A DNA stretch of 52,768 nucleotides, from NCBI GenBank assembly GCA_964492335.1, contig CAZBJX010000013.1, forward strand, positions 1-52,768. The letters run 5' to 3'. Origin of the DNA: JAFGCL01 sp964492335. GTDB lineage: Bacteria > Chloroflexota > Dehalococcoidia > UBA2247 > RBG-13-53-26. The translations under genes were made by a program, and so were the position numbers. The notes beneath the pieces are model-generated. The model was given only the letters and a program-made list of their open reading frames with translations. It was not told where the DNA came from and searched no databases. This document shows, piece after piece, positions 47,274 to 52,768 of this stretch; position 1 is the first letter of the stretch, and each line of letters opens with the position of its first letter.

Positions 47274-49715
47274 ATGAGAGAGGGAACGGTCAGGATCAGC
47301 AGGGCAGCGGTCCTTGGCGCCGGGACCATGGGCAGCCGGATCGCCGCCCTGCTGGCCGGCGCGGATATACCCTGCTTCCTGCTGGATATCGTGCCGCCTG
47401 AGATCGACCAGAAGGACACAGAGAAGGGCCTCACGCGGCAGTCGCCCGGGTTCCGCAACAGGCTGGCCCGGGCGGGCCTGGACGGCGCCGTGATGTCCGG
47501 CCCGGCGGCCTTCTTCAGCCCGGCGGATGCCAGGCTGGTCACGCCCGGCAACCTGGAGGACCACCTGGAGTGGCTGACTGACGCCGACTGGGTAATAGAG
47601 GCGGCGCCGGAGGACCTGGAGGTCAAGGCCGGTCTTCTGAAGAGGATAGACGGCGCCCTGAAGGCCGGCGCTATCGTGAGCACCACCACCTCCGGGCTCT
47701 CCATTGAGCGGATGTCGCAGGCGCTGTCGGATGCGCGGCGGCCGTGCTTTCTGGGCACGCATTTCTTCAACCCCCCCAGGCACGTGAGGCTGCTGGAGGT
47801 GGTACCCGGGCGGTCCACGGGCCCCGGCGTGGCTGACTTCGTGGCCGGCTTCTGCGAGAGGCGGCTGGGAAAGAGCACCGTGGTGGCCAGGGACGCCCCC
47901 GGCTTCATCGCCAACAGGGTGATGGCCCGTGCTCTCCTGGCGGCGGCGCGCGCCATGGTGGATGGCGGCTACACCATCGAGGAGGCGGACGCCATCACGG
48001 GGGCGCCCATGGGGCGGCCGGCAAGCGCCACGTTCCGGACGGCGGACATGATGGGGCTGGAGGCCCTGGCCAGGCTGGCGTGGAACGTCCGGGACAGCGC
48101 ACAGGACGCGTCCGAGAAGGAGGCCTTCACCCTCCTGCCGTTCATGGACCGGATGGTCCAGGCCGGGCTCCTGGGCGATCGGGCGGGGAAGGGCTTCTAC
48201 CGCAGGGCGGCCGGTCCGGCCGGCGACCGGGCCGAGGCCCTGGACTGGGGGTCCCTGGAGTATGTCCCGGTGCAGGGGGCCGGGCTGCCGCTCCTGGACG
48301 AGCTGAAGGGGGTGGGGGACGCCTCTGCCAGGATGCGAAGGCTGGTCTACTCCGATGACCGGGCCGGGCGGTTCGCGTGGAAGTCCCTGAAGGCCCTGCT
48401 CCTGTACTGCGCCTCCAGGGCCCCGGAGATGGCCGACAGCATCGTGGCCATCGACCGGGCCATGCGCTGGGGCTTCAACTGGGACCTGGGCCCGTTCGAG
48501 GCCTGGGACGCCATCGGCGTCAGGGAGTCCGTCGAGAAGATGCGGGCCGAGGGGGAGAGCATACCCCGCAGCGTGGAGCAGATGCTGGCCGGCGGCAGGG
48601 AGAAGTTCTACCGGCCGCGGGACGGCCGCCGGGCCTCGTTCGATCTCGCCCGGGCGGGCTATGTCGACATCGAGGAGGGGCCCCGCATCATCCTGCTGCC
48701 GTCGCCGGCGGAGCAGGAGAGGGTGGTCCGCTCCAACGCCGGGGCCCGCCTGCTGGACCTGGGGGAGGGGGTGCTGTGCCTGGAGTTCCGTACCCCCGGC
48801 AATGCCATCGACGAGGACGTGGTGGGGATGGTCCACCTGGCCCTGGCGGACCTGGAGGCGGGCTTCGAGGGCATGGTCATCGGCAGCCAGGGGGCCGGGT
48901 TCAGCGCGGGGTTGGACGTCCGGAAGGTCCACGCCCTGGCGGCCGGCGGCGACTGGGAGAGGCTGGAGCAGGCGGTCAGGTCCTTCCAGGACGCCTGCAT
49001 GGCCATCAAGTACTCGCCGAAGCCGGTGGTGGCGGCGCCATACGGCAGGGCGCTGGGCGCGGGCTGCGAGCTCTGCCTGGCGGCCGGCGCGGTGCGGGCG
49101 CATGCCGGGGTCCGCATGGGCCTGGCGGACATGGGGCTGGGGCTCATCCCCGGCGGTGGGGGCACGAAGGAGATGCTGCTGCGGGCCACGGAGCACTTTC
49201 CCCCGGCGACGCCGAGCGCTGTGCCCGGAGGCGGCCGTCCGGACCTCATCCCCTATGTGGCGCTGGCCTTCCAGACCATAGCCACGGGCCAGACGTCGAC
49301 CTCGGCGCGAGAGGCCAGGGGGCTGGGCTTCATGAGGCCCGGGGACCCGATCACCATGAACCCGGACCACCTGCTGCATGACGCCCGGCAGACGGCGCTC
49401 TCCCTGGTGAGGGAGGGCTACCTGCCGCCCCGGCCGCATGACGAGATCAGGGTCATCGGGCGCAGCGGGCGGGCCATGCTGGAGCTGATGGTGTTCCTCC
49501 TGCGGGATGCCGGTTTCATCACGGACACCGACGGCCACCTGGCCGGGAGGCTGGCCTATGTCATCAGTGGCGGCGACGTGGACCTCAATACCCTGGTCAC
49601 GGAGCGCTACCTGCTGGACCTGGAGCGAGAGGTCTTCCTGTCGCTGGCCGGAGAGGAGAAGACGCGGGCCCGGCTGAAGAGCATGGCCGAGACAGGCAGG
49701 CTGCTGCACAACTGA
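47274..49715 (+). CDS. Fused 3-hydroxyacyl-CoA dehydrogenase / enoyl-CoA hydratase (FadN-like)
   Basis: 813 residues, similar in order and length to Bacillus FadN (dehydrogenase first, crotonase last). N-terminal dehydrogenase: AAVLGAGTMGSRIAALLAG (11-29), STTTSGLSIERM, GTHFFNPPRHVRLLEVV, DAPGFIANRVM. The C-terminal crotonase part has GFSAGLDVRKV and GAGCELCLA with catalytic Glu599; the second acid position is Asp619 (GLADMGLGLIPGGGG) where crotonase has Glu. It catalyses hydration and oxidation of fatty enoyl-CoAs. GGAGG is four bases before ATG 47274. Thiolase and acyl-CoA ligase genes follow on the same strand, making a complete beta-oxidation cassette except acyl-CoA dehydrogenase. Confidence 0.93.
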   Translation: MREGTVRISRAAVLGAGTMGSRIAALLAGADIPCFLLDIVPPEIDQKDTEKGLTRQSPGFRNRLARAGLDGAVMSGPAAFFSPADARLVTPGNLEDHLEWLTDADWVIEAAPEDLEVKAGLLKRIDGALKAGAIVSTTTSGLSIERMSQALSDARRPCFLGTHFFNPPRHVRLLEVVPGRSTGPGVADFVAGFCERRLGKSTVVARDAPGFIANRVMARALLAAARAMVDGGYTIEEADAITGAPMGRPASATFRTADMMGLEALARLAWNVRDSAQDASEKEAFTLLPFMDRMVQAGLLGDRAGKGFYRRAAGPAGDRAEALDWGSLEYVPVQGAGLPLLDELKGVGDASARMRRLVYSDDRAGRFAWKSLKALLLYCASRAPEMADSIVAIDRAMRWGFNWDLGPFEAWDAIGVRESVEKMRAEGESIPRSVEQMLAGGREKFYRPRDGRRASFDLARAGYVDIEEGPRIILLPSPAEQERVVRSNAGARLLDLGEGVLCLEFRTPGNAIDEDVVGMVHLALADLEAGFEGMVIGSQGAGFSAGLDVRKVHALAAGGDWERLEQAVRSFQDACMAIKYSPKPVVAAPYGRALGAGCELCLAAGAVRAHAGVRMGLADMGLGLIPGGGGTKEMLLRATEHFPPATPSAVPGGGRPDLIPYVALAFQTIATGQTSTSAREARGLGFMRPGDPITMNPDHLLHDARQTALSLVREGYLPPRPHDEIRVIGRSGRAMLELMVFLLRDAGFITDTDGHLAGRLAYVISGGDVDLNTLVTERYLLDLEREVFLSLAGEEKTRARLKSMAETGRLLHN

Positions 49716-49785
49716 GGGCCGGCGGCCGGCCGCCGGCGATGAGGCGGATGCCGCGGGACACACCCTGGCTTGAGGAAGGGAGACC

Positions 49786-50964
49786 ATGAGGGACGCGGTC
49801 ATAGTATCAATCGTGAGGACGGCCATCGGCCGGGCCATGAGCGGGGCCCTCAGGAACACCAGGCCGGAGCATACTGCCTCCGAGGTGGTGAAGGAGGCCG
49901 TGCGCCGGGCCGGCGGCCTGGAGGCCGCCGGGATTGACGACCTGGTCATGGGCTGCTCCTTTCCCGAGGCGGAGGCGGGGATGAACTTCGGGCGCATCGT
50001 GGCCCTCAAGGCCGGGCTGTCATCCCGGGTGCCCGGCATCACGGTCAACCGCTACTGCGCCTCCGGGCTGGAGGCCATCGGCATCGCCAGCCAGAAGGTG
50101 ATGTGCGGCTTCGCCGACGTGGTGGTGGCGGCGGGGGCGGAGCACATGAGCCTCATCCCCATGGGCGGCAACAGGCCGATGCCCGACCCGGACCTCGTCG
50201 CCGCCTGGCCCGCGGCCTACATCACCATGGGCCTGACCGCCGAGAACGTGGCCCGGCGGTTCGACGTCAGCCGGCAGGACCAGGACGCATTCGCCTGGGA
50301 GAGCCACCAGAAGGCCGCCAGGGCACAGGCCGAGGGCCGGTTCAGCAGCCAGATACTGCCCCTGACGGTGGTGGACCGGGGCTTCGAGGCCGGCCGGGCG
50401 GTCTCCCGGGAGAGGGTCTTCGAGAAGGACGAGTGCGTCCGGCCGGATACCTCCCCGGAGGCCCTGTCCCGGCTGAGGGCCCTCTTCAGGGCGGGGGGCA
50501 CTGTGACCGCCGGCAACTCGTGCCCCATGAACGACGGGGCGGCGGCGGCGGTGATCATGAGCCGGGAGAGGGCGGGGCAGCTCAAGCTGAGGCCGATGGG
50601 GGTGTTCCGCTCGATGGCCGTGGCGGGCGTGGACCCCGACATCATGGGGACCGGGCCGGTGGTGGCCGTTCCCAGGGCGCTGGCGCAGGCCGGGATAGGC
50701 CCCGACATGGTGGACCTGTACGAAATGAACGAGGCCTTTGCCTCGCAGTCCATCTACGTGGTCCGCCAGCTGGGCCTGGACCCGGCCAGGCTGAATGTCA
50801 ATGGCGGCTCCATTGCCCTGGGCCACCCGCTGGGGTGCACCGGCGTCTACCTGACCGCGAAGCTGCTCTACGAGATGGAGCGGCGCCGATCGCGGTTCGG
50901 CGTGGTGACCATGTGCGTGGGCGGCGGCATGGGGGCGGCGGCGGTGTTCGAGAGGGATCTCTAG
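49786..50964 (+). CDS. Thiolase (acetyl-CoA C-acyltransferase, FadA-like)
   Basis: 392 residues. The three thiolase active-site elements are present: nucleophile Cys91 in NRYCASGLEAI, His347 in GSIALGHPLGCTG, and the acid/base Cys377 in MCVGGGMGAA. NEAFASQSIYVVRQLGLD also fits. The degradative FadA group is suggested by length and by its position after the FadN-like gene, with which it would form the trifunctional complex. It cleaves 3-ketoacyl-CoA with CoA to acetyl-CoA. GGAAGGGAGA lies directly upstream. The gap to the previous gene is 70 bases. Confidence 0.94.
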   Translation: MRDAVIVSIVRTAIGRAMSGALRNTRPEHTASEVVKEAVRRAGGLEAAGIDDLVMGCSFPEAEAGMNFGRIVALKAGLSSRVPGITVNRYCASGLEAIGIASQKVMCGFADVVVAAGAEHMSLIPMGGNRPMPDPDLVAAWPAAYITMGLTAENVARRFDVSRQDQDAFAWESHQKAARAQAEGRFSSQILPLTVVDRGFEAGRAVSRERVFEKDECVRPDTSPEALSRLRALFRAGGTVTAGNSCPMNDGAAAAVIMSRERAGQLKLRPMGVFRSMAVAGVDPDIMGTGPVVAVPRALAQAGIGPDMVDLYEMNEAFASQSIYVVRQLGLDPARLNVNGGSIALGHPLGCTGVYLTAKLLYEMERRRSRFGVVTMCVGGGMGAAAVFERDL

Positions 50965-51076
50965 CCGGGGCCGGCGAACAACTGCCGGGCGCCGCACACG
51001 GTGCGGGCGAAAGGAGATGCGATCCGCCGGGGGCGCGGGGTGGCCGACCCCTGCTCCCGGCCGAAGGGAGAGCCTT

Positions 51077-52768
51077 GTGGGGAGAGTATGGGTCCAGAGC
51101 TACGAAGAGGGCGTGCCGACCGCCCTGGAATACCCGGAGGTCCCGCTTCACCGCATGGTGGAGGACAGCGCTCTGCGGGCGCCCGCCAGCACTGCCATTA
51201 TCGTCCCCGGGGCGCTGGGCGACACGTTCCGGATGAGCTATCGGCAGCTCGACGCCGACGCCAACCGGATGGCCCAGGCCTTGGCCGGGCTGGGAGTGAG
51301 CAAGGGGGACAGGGTGGCCCTGCTCATGCCCAACTGCCCGCAGTTCGTCATCGGCTACTACGCGGCCCTCAAGCTGGGCGCGGTGGTGGTGGCCTTCAAT
51401 CCCCTTTACTCTCCGCGGGAGATCGAGCACCAGCTCAACGACTGCGGGGCCAGGGTCATCATCACCCTCAGCCTGTTCTACCCCAACGTGGCCGAAGTGA
51501 AGGGCCGGACCAGGCTGGAGCACGTCATCGTGGCCTACATCAAGGAGTACCTGCCCCCGGTCAGCCGGGTGCTCTTCTCGTTGCTCAAGGAGAAGAAGGA
51601 GGGCCACCGGCCGGCGGTGCCGCCGGCCCCGGGCATCCACTTCTTCCAGGGGCTGCTGGCGGCCAGCCCGCCCCGGCCCCCGGGGGTCGAAGTCGGCCCG
51701 GACGACGTGGCCATGTTCCAGTACACCGGGGGGACCACCGGCGTGAGCAAGGGCGTGGTGGCCACCCACCGCAACGTGGTGGCCAACACCATCCAGATCA
51801 GGGCCTGGGCCCGGGGGATCGGCATGGTCCGGGACCATGACGTGGTGATGGGGGTGATGCCGCTTTTCCACGCCTACGGCATGGTTACCGTGATGCACTT
51901 CAGCGTTCTGGATGGGCTGAGCATGGTCCTGCTGCCCCGTTTCGTGACCAGGCAGGTGCTGGCGGCCATTAACAAGTACCGCCCGTCCTTCTTCCCCGGT
52001 GTCCCCACCATGTATGTGGCCATCAACAGCCACCCCGGAGTGAACAGGTACGACCTGAAGTCGGTCAAGGCCTGCGTCAGTGGTGCGGCGCCCCTGCCCG
52101 TGGAGGTGCAGCAGCGGTTCGAGGAGCTCACCCGCGGGAAGCTGGTGGAGGGCTACGGGCTCTCCGAGGCCCCGGTGGTGGTCACCTGCACCCCCATCAT
52201 GGGGAAGCGCAAGATAGGCAGCATCGGCCTCCCCTTCCCGGATGTCGACGCCCGCATAATGGACCTGGACAAGGGGGAGGCGGAGATGCCGGTGGGCGAG
52301 ATAGGCGAGCTGGTGGTTCAGGGGCCCCAGGTGATGAAGGGCTACTGGGACCGGCCTGAGGATACGTCCATGGTGCTGCGCGGCGGCTGGCTGTACACCG
52401 GCGACATAGCCCGCATGGACGACGAGGGCTACTTCTTCATCGTGGACCGCAAGAAGGAGATGATCATCGCCGGCGGCTACAACATCTACCCGCGGGAGGT
52501 GGAGGAGGTCCTCTACGAGCATGAGAAGGTCAAGGAGGCCGTCTGCTACGGGGTCCCGGACGAGTACCGGGGGGAGACGGTGAAGGTGGCGGTGGTCCTG
52601 AAGGAAGGCCAGACCTGCACCGCCGAGGAGATCACCGATTACTGCAAGAAGAAGCTGGCCAAATACAAGGTCCCCAGGAAGATCGAGTTCAGGCAGGACC
52701 TGCCCAAGTCCCCGGTGGGCAAGGTCCTGCGGCGGGTGCTGGTGGAGGAGGAGAAGAAGCCCGGCTAG
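51077..52768 (+). CDS. Long-chain fatty acid-CoA ligase (AMP-forming)
   Basis: 563 residues from GTG 51077, six bases after AAGGGAG (51064-51070). An ATG at 51017 touches its ribosome-binding site and adds a non-family N-terminus, so it is rejected. ANL-superfamily motifs: YTGGTTGVSKGVVATH (from 216), YGLSEAP, YTGDIARMDDEGYFFIVDRKKE with the hinge Asp/Arg, GGYNIYPREVEEVL and the catalytic Lys in SPVGKVLRR. It activates fatty acids to acyl-CoA through an acyl-adenylate, feeding the two preceding enzymes. The gene ends exactly at the right edge (TAG 52766-52768), so it is complete. Confidence 0.94.
   Translation: MGRVWVQSYEEGVPTALEYPEVPLHRMVEDSALRAPASTAIIVPGALGDTFRMSYRQLDADANRMAQALAGLGVSKGDRVALLMPNCPQFVIGYYAALKLGAVVVAFNPLYSPREIEHQLNDCGARVIITLSLFYPNVAEVKGRTRLEHVIVAYIKEYLPPVSRVLFSLLKEKKEGHRPAVPPAPGIHFFQGLLAASPPRPPGVEVGPDDVAMFQYTGGTTGVSKGVVATHRNVVANTIQIRAWARGIGMVRDHDVVMGVMPLFHAYGMVTVMHFSVLDGLSMVLLPRFVTRQVLAAINKYRPSFFPGVPTMYVAINSHPGVNRYDLKSVKACVSGAAPLPVEVQQRFEELTRGKLVEGYGLSEAPVVVTCTPIMGKRKIGSIGLPFPDVDARIMDLDKGEAEMPVGEIGELVVQGPQVMKGYWDRPEDTSMVLRGGWLYTGDIARMDDEGYFFIVDRKKEMIIAGGYNIYPREVEEVLYEHEKVKEAVCYGVPDEYRGETVKVAVVLKEGQTCTAEEITDYCKKKLAKYKVPRKIEFRQDLPKSPVGKVLRRVLVEEEKKPG

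Noticed and set aside
47214..50048. Very long minus-strand open frame opposite the FadN-like gene
   Set aside because: Same antisense GC effect; the sense strand encodes complete dehydrogenase, hydratase and thiolase motifs.

Overview
The window is a GC-rich bacterial chromosomal scaffold. It contains one run of 100 N (30869-30968), so it is an assembled scaffold, probably from a draft genome or metagenome. Gene density is high and both strands are used. GTG and TTG starts are frequent, and Shine-Dalgarno sites are mostly AAGGAGG-like. A GuaB3-type IMP dehydrogenase homologue, a MEDS-PAS-PAS-HD-GYP sensor, a YlxP/DUF503 protein, and overlapping hyp genes would suit the Chloroflexota (for example Dehalococcoidia). 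That placement is inference; there is no rRNA or other decisive marker here. No tRNA, rRNA, CRISPR array, transposase, integrase or phage gene was seen.

Layout. (1) 1-3.4 kb: acyl-CoA metabolism genes (crotonase-family protein, SDR, helical protein of unknown function, 3-hydroxyacyl-CoA dehydrogenase), ending in a strong intrinsic terminator. (2) 3.4-11.1 kb: surE, moeA and the [NiFe]-hydrogenase maturation genes hypF and hypCDE, with an inverted GyrI-like gene between hypF and hypC. (3) 11.1-18.4 kb: remnant of a metallo-beta-lactamase-fold gene, a MEDS/PAS/HD-GYP signalling protein, two small membrane proteins, a DNA-repair-type radical SAM homologue that has lost its radical SAM core, two universal stress protein genes facing each other, and a lone flavin disulfide reductase. 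(4) 18.4-30.9 kb: housekeeping genes (dnaJ, gpsA, der, argF, guaB3, rsmI, metG, a polyprenyl diphosphate synthase, moaE, ftsH, ylxP). (5) After the gap, 31.1-35.1 kb: a polyamine operon (ornithine-decarboxylase-like enzyme and spermidine synthase), then a membrane-embedded M50 protease with CBS domains overlapping an alpha/beta hydrolase. (6) 35.1-43.8 kb: two paralogous LolD/MacB-type ABC modules, each an ATPase plus a roughly 990-residue FtsX-like permease, with a metacaspase-like protease gene between them. (7) 43.8-47.0 kb: an iron-sulfur flavoprotein overlapping a sirtuin, a 69-residue protein, and a lipase-like hydrolase. (8) 47.2-52.8 kb: a complete fatty acid beta-oxidation cluster (fused hydroxyacyl-CoA dehydrogenase/enoyl-CoA hydratase, thiolase, acyl-CoA ligase).

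The most interesting points are: the caspase gene with its own near-consensus promoter, translationally packed against the second ABC module; a perfect 16-2-16 palindrome at the 5' end of the first permease gene only; the core-deleted radical SAM protein; an 8-9-8 inverted repeat, which is neither CIRCE nor HAIR, upstream of dnaJ; and several enzymes with altered catalytic residues (crotonase, MoaE, ornithine-decarboxylase-like). A recurring promoter style, an extended -10 of the TGC-TATAAT type with very short leaders, also shows up and helped choose starts for guaB3 and ftsH.
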